The notes under the pieces: model-generated
What the model saw: only the letters and a program-made list of their open reading frames with translations
Told to the model about the DNA's origin: nothing
Database searches by the model: none
Source: JBGLNJ01 sp041300525
GTDB taxonomy: Bacteria > Chloroflexota > Anaerolineae > Fen-1058
NCBI GenBank assembly: GCA_041300525.1
Contig: JBGLNJ010000001.1
Location: forward strand, 4,774,001 to 4,838,000
Length of the DNA: 64,000 bases
Reading direction: 5' to 3'
Shown: in pieces, positions 25,650 through 33,392 of the stretch
Layout of the letters: the number at the start of each line of letters is the position of its first letter
How positions within the stretch are numbered: the first letter of the stretch is position 1
Made by a program: the position numbers and the translations under genes

Positions 25650-26319
25650 TGCCCAACCCCTCACGCAGCCTGTGATTGTCCGCCAGCAGCTTCTGATATC
25701 CATCGGCGCCCAGCGTCGCCAGGAAAGTGGCGCTGCCCCGATGCGTCACGAACACCGCCGGCTCGACCAGCAGCCGCCCGCCCAGCGCCTTCACCGCCTC
25801 GCAGAACACCACATCCTCGCCGTTGCCCAATCCGAACCGCTCATCCATCCCTCCGAACTCGTTGAACAGTTCCCGTCGCATCACCACGCAAACGAAGAAC
25901 AGCATCCCGACCTCGGCGAGCCGGCCCGGCGCCCACGGATGCCCCAACCGCTGGCAGGGCTGCCCGATGTTGTCGATAACCGGGCTTATCACCACACGCC
26001 CCCCGGCGCTTAGCGGGGCTGTGAGCCGCTTTGCCCACGGCCCGGTGAACGCTGCGTCGTTGTTCATGAGACACAGATACTCGCCACGGGCAAAGCGTGC
26101 CCCAGCATTGATGGCCGCTGGATAGCCGAGCATCGCATCGTCATGCAGAAAAATGCCTTGCGGAATACAAAGCGCTGCCAACTCGCGCGCCTCCGCCTCG
26201 GTGCTGCCGTTGCTCACCAGGATCAGCTCCCACGGCATTTCTGTATGCGCCCGGATGGATGCCACGCACCGCCGCGTCAACGCCACCTGTCCGCACACCG
26301 GCACGATGATAGAGATCAT
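25639..26319 (-). CDS. Family 2 glycosyltransferase in phage cassette
   Basis: GT-A fold glycosyltransferase of 226 residues: MISIIVPVCGQVALTRRCVA, LILVSNGSTEAEARELA, the metal-binding region CLMNNDAAF (NNDA in place of DxD) and a later GMDERFGLGNGEDVVFCEAV. It resembles GT2 enzymes of the rhamnosyl- or glucosyl-transferase kind. It starts inside the stop of the methyltransferase gene (ATGA at 26316-26319). Lying between methyltransferases and tail genes of a phage operon, it may modify host surface sugars or phage/host DNA; which one cannot be told. Confidence 0.8.
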   Translation of the reverse strand: MISIIVPVCGQVALTRRCVASIRAHTEMPWELILVSNGSTEAEARELAALCIPQGIFLHDDAMLGYPAAINAGARFARGEYLCLMNNDAAFTGPWAKRLTAPLSAGGRVVISPVIDNIGQPCQRLGHPWAPGRLAEVGMLFFVCVVMRRELFNEFGGMDERFGLGNGEDVVFCEAVKALGGRLLVEPAVFVTHRGSATFLATLGADGYQKLLADNHRLREGLGNGE

Positions 26320-26822
26320 GTTTTGCCCATCCCCATCCATAACAGGTCTGGCGGCTCCCCCTGCGCGTCGTAAACCACGCGCTGCCAGCCTGCCAGGGCA
26401 ATCACGACTACGCGCACATCAGCCATCGCAAGATTGCCGTAGTAGCCGGCCAGCGGAGCGGTGTCCACTTCATGCGTCGCCCATCCCGGCCCCGCCCAGG
26501 TCAAGAGCATGTATCCGCCGGGTCGCACCAAATCCACCATGACAGCGAGCGTCCGCTGCCAGTACGGATCATGCTCCAGCATCTGGGTTGCAAGCACCGT
26601 GTCGCACGATCCGGCCTGGCGCTGGAACTCGTGCGCCAGACTCACAACATCGACCCCCGGCCCTGGCCGCCAGTCCACGCCGACATACTCATCTGCCTCA
26701 AATAATGACCGTGCCGACCCATTGATGTTGTAGGCCCCGAACTCCACCACAGCACCGCCCTGGAATGCCGCCGGGCATTCGGCTTTCATGCGCCGGATGA
26801 AGTCCATTATCCGCTCATGCAC
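26316..26822 (-). CDS. SAM-dependent methyltransferase in phage cassette (first)
   Basis: 168 residues, class I methyltransferase: VVEFGAYNINGSARSLFEAD (motif I, VEFGA in place of D/E-x-G-x-G), YVGVDWRPGPGVDVVSLAHE and DTVLATQMLEHDPYW (motif post-I/II). It overlaps the second methyltransferase by 8 nt and the glycosyltransferase by 4 nt. The closest style is that of small methyltransferases in phage and glycan clusters. Confidence 0.75.
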   Translation of the reverse strand: MHERIMDFIRRMKAECPAAFQGGAVVEFGAYNINGSARSLFEADEYVGVDWRPGPGVDVVSLAHEFQRQAGSCDTVLATQMLEHDPYWQRTLAVMVDLVRPGGYMLLTWAGPGWATHEVDTAPLAGYYGNLAMADVRVVVIALAGWQRVVYDAQGEPPDLLWMGMGKT

Positions 26823-27273
26823 GTTTCACCGCCGCCAGCCTGATTTGCAGCTTCGGCCCGTCGCTCGTCTCGATGATGCGCTCCGCCTGCGGCCAGAACG
26901 CCGCCCTGATTCCGTAGCCGTCCGCGAACCGCTCCCGATACGGATCGCCCGCTGTGTCATAGCGGAAGCTGTTGCGATGCCAGAACGACACATGGGTGGG
27001 GTCCTGAAACGCCCCGGGCCCGTCAGTCGTCGGCACCACGATCTCTGCATGACAGCCGTCCGCCAGCACCCGCCACATCTCATTCATCGTGTGGATTTTG
27101 TCCGGGAGGTGCTCGATCACGTCGGCCGCCAGGATCTCATGCACGCTGCCATCAGCCCAGGGCCATGGCTCGCGCAGATCGGCCACGGTCACCCCGTCGC
27201 CCGGCGTGATGTCCACGTTAAGCCAGCCCGCCATGATGTGATTGGCGCAGCCCAGGTTCAGCCGCAGCGTCAT
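26815..27273 (-). CDS. SAM-dependent methyltransferase in phage cassette (second)
   Basis: 152 residues of the class I fold: LRLNLGCANHIMAGWLNVDI (motif I), PWPWADGSVHEILAADVIEH and HTMNEMWRVLADGCHAEIVV. This form (LNLGCG...GWVNVD) is common in polysaccharide clusters. It overlaps the gp10-like gene by 4 nt, so the whole minus-strand group is tightly coupled. Confidence 0.8.
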   Translation of the reverse strand: MTLRLNLGCANHIMAGWLNVDITPGDGVTVADLREPWPWADGSVHEILAADVIEHLPDKIHTMNEMWRVLADGCHAEIVVPTTDGPGAFQDPTHVSFWHRNSFRYDTAGDPYRERFADGYGIRAAFWPQAERIIETSDGPKLQIRLAAVKRA

Positions 27274-27662
27274 GTCCTGATCCCAAGTTTTACCAGGCCC
27301 ATCATCGCCTGCTCGATGCTCTGTCCCTGCTCGTCGATCGTGCGCTGATAGAATGCGTGTTCGCCGCCCCTGTCGTGTTCGTATGGCCCGTAGGTCGCGG
27401 TGCGCTGCCTGCTGCGGGGATTGCGCGCACTCGGATCGATGTAGACCCGCCCGCGCAGCCCGGTGACTTCCATTCGATGGCTGGCGCGCAGTGCCCCCGT
27501 ATCGACATGCGTCACACCGACCGCGTAGCGATGCGCCGCCGCCGTCCCGTACTGCACCGCCCGCCCCAGGGCCCCGCTGGGTTGCAGCGCCGCGATGACC
27601 CGGTTGTTCGCGGCCTGCGCTTCCTGGATCCCCGTGATCGACAACTTTACGTCAAACGCCAT
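27270..27662 (-). CDS. HK97 gp10-family head-tail joining protein
   Basis: 130 residues: AFDVKLSITGIQEAQAANNR, VIAALQPSGALGRAVQYGTA, VDTGALRASHRMEVTGLRGR and ARNPRSRQRTATYGPYEHDR. These fit the HK97-gp10/Mu-like minor structural family (head-tail connector, often with the HVDTGxLRxS motif). Start is ATG at 27662, 4 nt after the upstream stop. Confidence 0.72.
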   Translation of the reverse strand: MAFDVKLSITGIQEAQAANNRVIAALQPSGALGRAVQYGTAAAHRYAVGVTHVDTGALRASHRMEVTGLRGRVYIDPSARNPRSRQRTATYGPYEHDRGGEHAFYQRTIDEQGQSIEQAMMGLVKLGIRT

Positions 27663-27665
27663 GCG

Positions 27666-28058
27666 TCACCATTCCGGCCTGATCGCGCTGTACAGCTTGC
27701 CCGCCTCTGTCAATTGCCCATTCACCCCGATCAGCGGCGTATCGTAAAAGCTGCCCGGAGGATAGGGCATACACTCCGTTCGATTTGTCCAGATCGCGTA
27801 ACGGGTGACCATCGGCTGCGTTTCCAGCCACTCGATGTAGACAGCCAGGTCCGCCACCGTCGCCCGCACCGTGCGGTCTAGCTCTGGGGCCAGGGTAAAC
27901 TCGGTCACCCAGACTTCCGGCACGCCCCACCGTTCGGCCAGGCCGATGTAATACTCAACCTGCTCCTGATAGTCTGCCAGTGTGCCGCCCCAGTAGGTGT
28001 GGACGGCCAGAGCATCGAGCCGTGGCGGGCGGCCGTTCTGCGCGACAAAAGCGGCGGC
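27666..28058 (-). CDS. Glycoside hydrolase-like protein, N-terminally truncated
   Basis: About 130 residues of the C-terminal half of a TIM-barrel glycosidase: LDALAVHTYWGGTLADYQEQ, GVPEVWVTEFTLAPELDRTV (WVTEF contains the likely catalytic Glu), YAIWTNRTECMPYPP and a final GQLTEAGKLYSAI. It resembles Asl1-like/GH128 or GH39-type catalytic cores. The frame starts abruptly at about 28058, where the promoter of the Uma2 gene begins. Within a phage operon it may be a tail-associated glycan-degrading protein. Confidence 0.6.
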   Translation of the reverse strand, partial: AAAFVAQNGRPPRLDALAVHTYWGGTLADYQEQVEYYIGLAERWGVPEVWVTEFTLAPELDRTVRATVADLAVYIEWLETQPMVTRYAIWTNRTECMPYPPGSFYDTPLIGVNGQLTEAGKLYSAIRPEW

Positions 28059-28068
28059 CAAATGGGTT

Positions 28069-28074
28069 TATAAT
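28069..28074 (+). promoter_or_regulatory. Candidate -10 box for the Uma2 gene
   Basis: Perfect TATAAT 28 bp before the ATG at 28102; no good -35 is seen 17 bp upstream because a join lies near there. Confidence 0.4.
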
Positions 28075-28101
28075 AGAGATACGGAATGGAGGTGAGGCGA
28101 G

Positions 28102-28692
28102 ATGGCAGTTGAGCTGATTTCCACGCCGGCTCAAGCCGTTCTTGACCGGCCGGCGGCAAGACTCGTCACCGGCCAAGAATTGGCTGCGCTGGGCGATTTG
28201 AGCCGCTGTGAGTTGATCGGAGGGAGAATCGTGCCCATGAGCCCGACAAGTGACAAACACGGCAGTTATGAACTCAACTTTGGTGTGGCCTTGCGCGCTT
28301 TCGTTCAAGCGCATCAATTGGGCAAAGTCCGTGTCGGTGAAGTTGGCATTTACACCGGACGCCAGCCGGACACGGTGCGCGCCGCGGATGTTCTGTTCAT
28401 TTCCAACGAGCGCTATGCCAGACGGAAATCCCCCAGTTATCTTGACGTTGCGCCTGAATTGGTGGTCGAAATTCTTTCGCCGGGCGATAGCTGGTCCGAG
28501 GTGATGCAAAAACTGCGCGAATATTTTGCCATCGGGGTTCGCTTGGTTTGGGTGGCGGACCCGCAAGCCCGCTGTGTGTATGCCTATCGCACTCTCACTA
28601 ACATGCGCGAATTTACCGAAAATGACGAATTGCCCGGCGAGGATGTGCTGCCCGGTTTTTCCGTCAAGGTGGCGACTCTGTTTGAAGAATAG
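28102..28692 (+). CDS. Uma2-family putative endonuclease
   Basis: 196 residues of the Uma2 (DUF820) family, a PD-(D/E)XK-like fold very abundant in Cyanobacteria and Chloroflexota. Typical sequences: RCELIGGRIVPMSPTSDKHG, VRVGEVGIYTGRQPDTVRAA and DV, ELVVEILSPGDSWSEVMQKL and VWVADPQARCVYAYR. The nuclease acidic residues (the Asp in the RAADV region and the Glu in VVEILSPGD) are present. Function in the cell is unknown. GGAGGTGAGG lies before the ATG. Confidence 0.87.
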   Translation: MAVELISTPAQAVLDRPAARLVTGQELAALGDLSRCELIGGRIVPMSPTSDKHGSYELNFGVALRAFVQAHQLGKVRVGEVGIYTGRQPDTVRAADVLFISNERYARRKSPSYLDVAPELVVEILSPGDSWSEVMQKLREYFAIGVRLVWVADPQARCVYAYRTLTNMREFTENDELPGEDVLPGFSVKVATLFEE

Positions 28693-28721
28693 ACTTCTAC
28701 CAATCGTATGTGTCGTGGCCG

Positions 28722-28757
28722 AAATGCTCCCCTCGCATGATCGCGGGGGGAGCATTT
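28722..28757 (+). terminator. Hairpin terminator after the Uma2 gene
   Basis: AAATGCTCCCC (28722-28732) pairs with GGGGAGCATTT (28747-28757): an 11-bp stem flanked by A and T runs, 30 bp after the Uma2 stop. Confidence 0.6.
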
Positions 28758-28771
28758 ATGCAGGTGATCGG

Positions 28772-30334
28772 ATGACCCAACTAACCAACCAACCAACTAG
28801 CCAACCTAACTACCCCGCTTTGCCCGGCTGGCTCTGGCGCCCGGCCTGGATCGTGTTCGTATCCAGCGCATGCACCATGGTGCTGGAACTGGTCGCCGGG
28901 CGCATCGTGGCGCCGTATGTGGGCGTCTCGCTGTACACGTGGACGACGGTGATCGGCGTGGTGCTGGCCGGCATCAGCCTGGGGAATTTCCTGGGCGGGC
29001 GCTTGGCGGATCGCTGGGCGTCGCCGCGCTTGCTGGGTTTGATTTTTCTGCTGGGCGGGCTGGCGTGCTTTATCATCCTGGCGGTGGATGCGCTGGGGCC
29101 GAATTTGCCGGGCGCGTGGCCTGTCATTCTTCAAATCCTGGCGCTGACGACGGCCCTCTTTTTCTTGCCCAGCATGATTTTGGGCGGCATCTCGCCCGTG
29201 GTCGCCAAGCTCGCGGTGCACGATTTGGCGCGCACGGGCAGCACCGTAGGACGCATCTATGCGGCGAGCACGGCGGGCAGCATCGTGGGGACGTTTGCTA
29301 CAGGCTATGTGCTGATCGCCGCGTTCGGCACGCACATGATCGTGTGGGGCGTGGCGCTCATTCTGATTCTGATGGGGCTGGTGTTTGTCCTATTGGGGCG
29401 CGGGTTGATTTTTGTCCTGCTGGCTCTGGGCATTGCGATTGCGGGCACAGCACTGGCTGCCAAGCAGCCATGGCTGCGCGGGCCGTGCAGCTTGGAGACC
29501 GATTATTTTTGCATTCGCGTCCAAGAGCAAGAACAAGACGGCGAGCCGGTGCGCGTGCTGGTGCTGGATCGCCTGGTGCATTCGTACAGCTCGCTTGAGC
29601 ATCCGACCAAGCTGGTCTATGGCTATGAAAAAGTGTACGCCGAAATCACCGCCCACCGCGCCGCGTCGAATCCAAGCTTGTCGGCGCTGTTTATCGGCGG
29701 GGGCGGCTATACCTTTCCGCGCTACATGGAAGCCGTTTACCCCAAAAGTGAGTTGACCGTCATCGAGATTGATCCCGGCGTCACGCGCACGGCGTATAGC
29801 TCGCTGGGACTGAAGCAGGATACGCGCATTGTGAGCCATAATCAAGACGCGCGGCTGTTCATGGAAAAGCAGCCGGCCCGCCCGTACGATCTGATTCTGG
29901 GCGACGCGTTCAACGATTACTCGGTGCCCTATCACCTGACGACGCGCGAATTCAATCAGCGCGTGCGATCGTGGCTGGCGCCCGACGGCCTGTACATGAT
30001 CAACATGATTGACGGCGTGCGCCACGATTTTCTGCGCGCGTTCGTCTTTACCCTGCAACAAACCTTTCGCCATGTGTACGTCATCCCCTCCGACGCTGCA
30101 TGGCGCGATTCGCCGCGCATGACCCATGTGCTCATTGCGACCGACGCCGCGCTCGATCGGTCCGCCCTGCGAGCGCTCGACGGCGGCGAGTCGCTGGTCA
30201 AGCGCTTGATCCTGGACGATGCCGCGCTGCAAGCGTTGATGACCGAAGGACAAGCCGTCTTGCTCACGGATCGCTATGCGCCGGTCGAGCAAATGCTGGC
30301 ACCCGTGTTTCGGGGCGAGACAGCGACCCATTAA
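28772..30334 (+). CDS. Membrane-fused spermidine synthase-like protein
   Basis: 520 residues. The N-terminal half has about seven or eight membrane helices resembling an MFS half (VFVSSACTMVLELVAGRIVA, GISLGNFLGGRLADR, FLPSMILGGISPVVAKLAV). The C-terminal half is a spermidine synthase-like methyltransferase fold (LFIGGGGYTFPRYMEAVYPK, LTVIEIDPGVTRTAYSSLGL, YDLILGDAFNDYSVPYHLTT). Such fused-MFS/spermidine synthases are common in bacteria; aminopropyl transfer is not proven. ATG 28772 is chosen over upstream in-frame codons that lie within the Uma2 gene. An N-terminal tract of CCAA repeats encodes TQLTNQPTSQPNY. Confidence 0.85.
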   Translation: MTQLTNQPTSQPNYPALPGWLWRPAWIVFVSSACTMVLELVAGRIVAPYVGVSLYTWTTVIGVVLAGISLGNFLGGRLADRWASPRLLGLIFLLGGLACFIILAVDALGPNLPGAWPVILQILALTTALFFLPSMILGGISPVVAKLAVHDLARTGSTVGRIYAASTAGSIVGTFATGYVLIAAFGTHMIVWGVALILILMGLVFVLLGRGLIFVLLALGIAIAGTALAAKQPWLRGPCSLETDYFCIRVQEQEQDGEPVRVLVLDRLVHSYSSLEHPTKLVYGYEKVYAEITAHRAASNPSLSALFIGGGGYTFPRYMEAVYPKSELTVIEIDPGVTRTAYSSLGLKQDTRIVSHNQDARLFMEKQPARPYDLILGDAFNDYSVPYHLTTREFNQRVRSWLAPDGLYMINMIDGVRHDFLRAFVFTLQQTFRHVYVIPSDAAWRDSPRMTHVLIATDAALDRSALRALDGGESLVKRLILDDAALQALMTEGQAVLLTDRYAPVEQMLAPVFRGETATH

Positions 30335-30353
30335 CCTTTCTCCGGGAGCGCCC

Positions 30354-30915
30354 ATGACAACCTCGACCACCCGCGCCACCAGACTGGCGCAGACCGCCGT
30401 CTACTATATCGCGTTTGTCGCCTTGGGATTGGCATCGGCTTCACTGGGGCCGACGCTGGGCGGCCTGGCCGAGCACACGCGCACGCGCCTGAACGAGATC
30501 AGCTTTCTGTTTATGGCGCGCTCGCTGGGGTATCTGGCCGGCTCGTTCGTGGGCGGGCGCGTGTATGACCGCTGGCCGGGGCACATGATTATGGCGGGGA
30601 TTCTCGTCGCGATGGCGGTTGTGCTGGCACTGGCGCCGATGATGCCGCTCCTGTGGCTGTTGACGGCCGTCTTGCTGGTGCTGGGCATGGGCGAAGGCGC
30701 GCTGGACGTGGGCGGCAATATTCTTTTGATGTGGGTGCATCGCAGCGAGGTGGGGCCGTTCATGAACGGGCTGCACTTTGCGTGGGGCTTGGGCGCGTCC
30801 CTGTCGCCCATCATCGTCGCTCAGGCCGTGCTGAGGACGGGCGACATTACCTGGGCGTATTGGACGCTCGCCGTGTTGATGCTGCCTGTCATCATCGGCT
30901 TGTTGCGCCTGCCCA
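30354..30915 (+). CDS. MFS transporter, N-terminal half
   Basis: About 187 residues with six membrane helices: YYIAFVALGLASASLGPTLG, the motif A-like GSFVGGRVYDRWPGH, and ALDVGGNILLMWVHR with LHFAWGLGASLSPIIVAQAV as in sugar/FucP-like or YfkF-like MFS proteins. ATG 30354 follows the spermidine synthase-like gene by 19 bp, so they were probably one operon. From about 30915 the frame turns into a glycine-rich sequence of a different character, taken as an artificial join. Confidence 0.72.
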
Positions 30916-31343
30916 GCCCGGCGACCGGCACCAGCCTGGGCGGCGCCGGCGCTGTAGGCGCGACCGGCACCGGTGGTGCGGGTGGCACCGGTGCGGTCGG
31001 CGCGACCGGCACCAGTACCGGCGGCGCAGGCGCAGTCGGTGCGGCCGGCACCGGCGGCACGGGTGAAGGCGGCGTGGGTGGAGCAGGTGCGGTCGGCGGC
31101 GCAGGCGGACTCGGCGGCAGTGCCAGCAGCGAATCCATGGCCGCGGCAACCACGGGTAATGGCGGGATCGGCGGCAACGGTGGCGATGCGCTTGGCGGCA
31201 ACGCGGGCACCTTCAATGCCTCCAACTCCATCGATGGCAGCCTGTCGAATAGCGCAGGGATTGTCACCATCAGCCAGAACAGCGGGATGAATTCCCTGAC
31301 TCAACAGGGCATCACCGTGCAGGCCAACCTGACGGTTCAGTAA
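30916..31343 (+). CDS. Glycine-rich secreted protein, C-terminal part (C39-linked cluster)
   Basis: About 140 residues of low-complexity GGAGAVGATGTGG-type repeats (about 30916-31125), then GNGGIGGNGGDALGGNAGTF and a C-terminal module FNASNSIDGSLSNSAGIVTI and SQNSGMNSLTQQG ending ANLTVQ. This module matches the end of the next gene's product (FNSNDVDGQLYNN ... VIQNSGNNVLIQN), so it is a paralogue of the secreted proteins downstream. The N-terminus with its signal peptide is missing. Glycine-rich repeats plus Asn/Gln-rich ends suggest a fibre- or matrix-forming extracellular protein. Confidence 0.6.
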
Positions 31344-31357
31344 GAACCGGAGTTGTA

Positions 31358-31383
31358 CCCCCCGGAGCCTGTGCTCCGGGGGG
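31358..31383 (+). promoter_or_regulatory. GC-rich hairpin between the first two cluster genes
   Basis: CCCCCCGGAG (31358-31367) pairs perfectly with CTCCGGGGGG (31374-31383) around a 6-nt loop; no T-run follows. It may lower read-through or protect the upstream mRNA, so that the first gene is expressed most. Confidence 0.6.
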
Positions 31384-31402
31384 GTCCAGCGGAGAATCGA
31401 TC

Positions 31403-31774
31403 ATGAAGCATCAGAGAATCATGAAGCATCAAGGTATTCTTTTTATCACCCTGTTAATGATGAGTGGTGCGTCGGCGTGGGCCGACCCAGACACGGATCT
31501 GTCTGTTTCCGATCAGGACGGCGCATCGATGTTCGGTTCGCCTGCCATGGCGGATGAGCAACTGGATCAGTTGCGCGGACGGCAAACGGTTTTCAACAGC
31601 AACGATGTGGACGGGCAGTTGTACAACAACGAAGCCGTATCCAACGTTACCGGCAGCAATTACGTTACCGATGGTTCCTTTGCGGGCATGTCGGGCTTTT
31701 CGACCGTCATCCAGAATTCGGGCAACAACGTCCTGATTCAGAACGCCACTGTTCTGAATCTGCAATTTCAGTGA
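31403..31774 (+). CDS. Secreted protein with LRG leader motif and IQN C-terminal repeat
   Basis: 123 residues. A signal peptide (FITLLMMSGASAWA) is followed by a short acidic segment and AMADEQLDQLRGRQ (LRGR at residues 57-60), which looks like the double-glycine-type motif of the third secreted gene (SDQELAALRGGF). The C-terminus holds VIQNSGNNVLIQNATVLNLQ, an Asn/Gln-rich repeat shared by all three secreted proteins. The start is odd: ATGAAGCATCA is repeated 18 nt apart (31403 and 31421), giving two possible starts; GGAGA before the first favours 31403. Probable substrate of the C39 peptidase downstream. Confidence 0.68.
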   Translation: MKHQRIMKHQGILFITLLMMSGASAWADPDTDLSVSDQDGASMFGSPAMADEQLDQLRGRQTVFNSNDVDGQLYNNEAVSNVTGSNYVTDGSFAGMSGFSTVIQNSGNNVLIQNATVLNLQFQ

Positions 31775-31785
31775 GGGGTCGATCG

Positions 31786-32472
31786 ATGAAAGTCTCGGTT
31801 GGCCTGCTTCTGATCACCCTGACCCCCATTTTTCTGACAGCCCAGGCAGGGGAGGTGATGATCCCCGACATGGCGGGCGGCTTGTTCAACGTGAAAGTCA
31901 GCAGTCTGAAAGAGCGCCGCTTTATGACAACCGTCCGCCAGCAGCACGACTACAGTTGCGGTTCGGCCGCACTGGCCACCTTGCTGACTTATCAGTACAA
32001 CCACCCGGTCAGCGAAGAAACCATTTTCAAAGGCATGTGGGACAAAGGCGATCAGGCCAAGATCAACCGTGAAGGTTTTTCACTGCTCGACATCAAGCGT
32101 TATCTGGAAGACATCGGTTACTCGGCAGACGGCTACACGGCGCCGCTGGAGAAACTCGCATCGGTGGGGGTTCCCGCCATCGTGCTGATCCGCGATAACG
32201 GCTACAACCATTTCGTCGTCGTCCGGGGAATCCAGGACGGCAAGGTGGCGGTCGCCGACCCGTCCATGGGCGCGCGCGTCATTCCTCTGGCGCAGTTCGA
32301 GAAAATGCGCATCAACCGCATCCTGTTCGTCATCAACGGTCGCAAGGAGAAAGTCGTTTTCAATCATTCCGCGGATTGGAAAATCCGGGAAAAGGCACCC
32401 ATTGGCGATGTTCTCGGAACGAGTAGCCTGGCCAGCACACTCTTGCTGCGCCGTTCGCCAAATGAATTCTAG
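31786..32472 (+). CDS. Periplasmic C39-family peptidase
   Basis: 228 residues. A signal peptide (VGLLLITLTPIFLTAQA) precedes a C39 cysteine-peptidase domain with Cys58 in DYSCGSAALATLL, His142 in YNHFVVVRG and Asp158 in VADPSMG. C39 peptidases cut after double-glycine leaders; here there is no ABC transporter fusion, as in FapD of the Pseudomonas functional amyloid (Fap) operon. ATG 31786 has TGAGGGG upstream and lies 11 bp after the previous stop. It is flanked by two genes whose products carry LRG(G/R) motifs, which suggests that it processes them. Confidence 0.85.
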   Translation: MKVSVGLLLITLTPIFLTAQAGEVMIPDMAGGLFNVKVSSLKERRFMTTVRQQHDYSCGSAALATLLTYQYNHPVSEETIFKGMWDKGDQAKINREGFSLLDIKRYLEDIGYSADGYTAPLEKLASVGVPAIVLIRDNGYNHFVVVRGIQDGKVAVADPSMGARVIPLAQFEKMRINRILFVINGRKEKVVFNHSADWKIREKAPIGDVLGTSSLASTLLLRRSPNEF

Positions 32473-32488
32473 GCGTCTGGAGAAAATC

Positions 32489-33253
32489 ATGACGATCGAT
32501 TTATTGAAGCCGCATCCCTCCTGGCTCGCTGTGTTCTTGGCCATGATTCCTATGCAGGGCGTGTCAGGTACCGTCATGGAACCAGGGAATTTCGCGGGCT
32601 ACTCCGCTGTCAGCGACCAAGAATTGGCGGCCTTGCGCGGCGGATTCGAAATGTACATCGGCGGGCAACTGCTCTCCCTGGCGTTCAGCCTGGAACGCGT
32701 CAGTTATCTGAACGGCGAGTTGTTGACCCTCACCCGCATCGAGGTGCCGGATATCGCCGCGGCGATCAAGTTACCGGGGACTGTCTCGGTCTCGACTTAT
32801 GCCGCTCCTCCGGCGCCAGGCGAAGCGGCGGGCATTCCTGCCAACCTATCGCCGGAAGCTATCCCGGGCTCCAGTTCCAGTCCTGTCGCTCCTCCGGCGT
32901 CGGCCGAAGCGGCAGGCATTACGGTTAACCCGTCGCCCCAGATTGCCACCGTCAGCCTGCCCGGCCAGGATGCCGGAAGCTATGTCACGCTGATTCAAAA
33001 TGGCGCGGGCAACAGTGCGGCCTTGCCGGTGCAGGTTGACCAGCAAGTGAATCAGGCACTCCAGGCGGCACAGGCGCAGATCCTCCAGGCGTACAACCAT
33101 GTCCAGCTCATTCAGAACAGCCTGGATAACCAGGTCATCCAAAACACGACAACGCTCAATGTCACCTTGTCCAACGAGGCGTTGGCCCGTGCCGTCGAAC
33201 TGAATGCCGGATTGGCCAATTTGCTCAACGCGCCGCTCGTAGTGCGTCACTGA
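32489..33253 (+). CDS. Secreted protein with LRGG leader motif and IQN repeats
   Basis: 254 residues. Signal peptide (WLAVFLAMIPMQGVSG), then YSAVSDQELAALRGGF with Leu49-Arg50-Gly51-Gly52, a likely C39 cleavage motif. A hydrophobic region (IGGQLLSLAFSLERVSYLNG) is followed by a Pro/Ala-rich middle with an internal duplication (PPAPGEAAGIPANLSPEAIP versus PPASAEAAGITVNPSPQIAT). The C-terminal part has YVTLIQNGAGNSAALPVQVD and VQLIQNSLDNQVIQNTTTLN, the IQN repeat of the cluster. ATG 32489 has GGAG 6 nt upstream and is 16 bp after the peptidase stop. Family unknown; Fap-like fibre, nucleator or adhesin are guesses. Confidence 0.7.
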   Translation: MTIDLLKPHPSWLAVFLAMIPMQGVSGTVMEPGNFAGYSAVSDQELAALRGGFEMYIGGQLLSLAFSLERVSYLNGELLTLTRIEVPDIAAAIKLPGTVSVSTYAAPPAPGEAAGIPANLSPEAIPGSSSSPVAPPASAEAAGITVNPSPQIATVSLPGQDAGSYVTLIQNGAGNSAALPVQVDQQVNQALQAAQAQILQAYNHVQLIQNSLDNQVIQNTTTLNVTLSNEALARAVELNAGLANLLNAPLVVRH

Positions 33254-33392
33254 TCGGCGAATACCTGCGATGTCCGAAAAATCTGCGCCACGGAACGGGT
33301 GAGCGACATGTCGTGCCTATCCGCAGGAGCCGGCGCTGCTCGAGTGCGGCGGCGGTAGGCACCCCGTTAAGAGGGCGGCTTCGGGCACGACT
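33254..33392. other. Short gap between converging genes
   Basis: No gene or clear hairpin with a T-run. It separates the secreted-protein cluster from the convergent beta-barrel fragment. Confidence 0.4.

Noticed and set aside
30354..31343. Novel MFS transporter fused to a glycine-rich fibre domain
   Set aside because: The first half is a standard MFS N-terminal half coupled to the upstream gene and the second half matches the downstream secreted proteins; a join is simpler.
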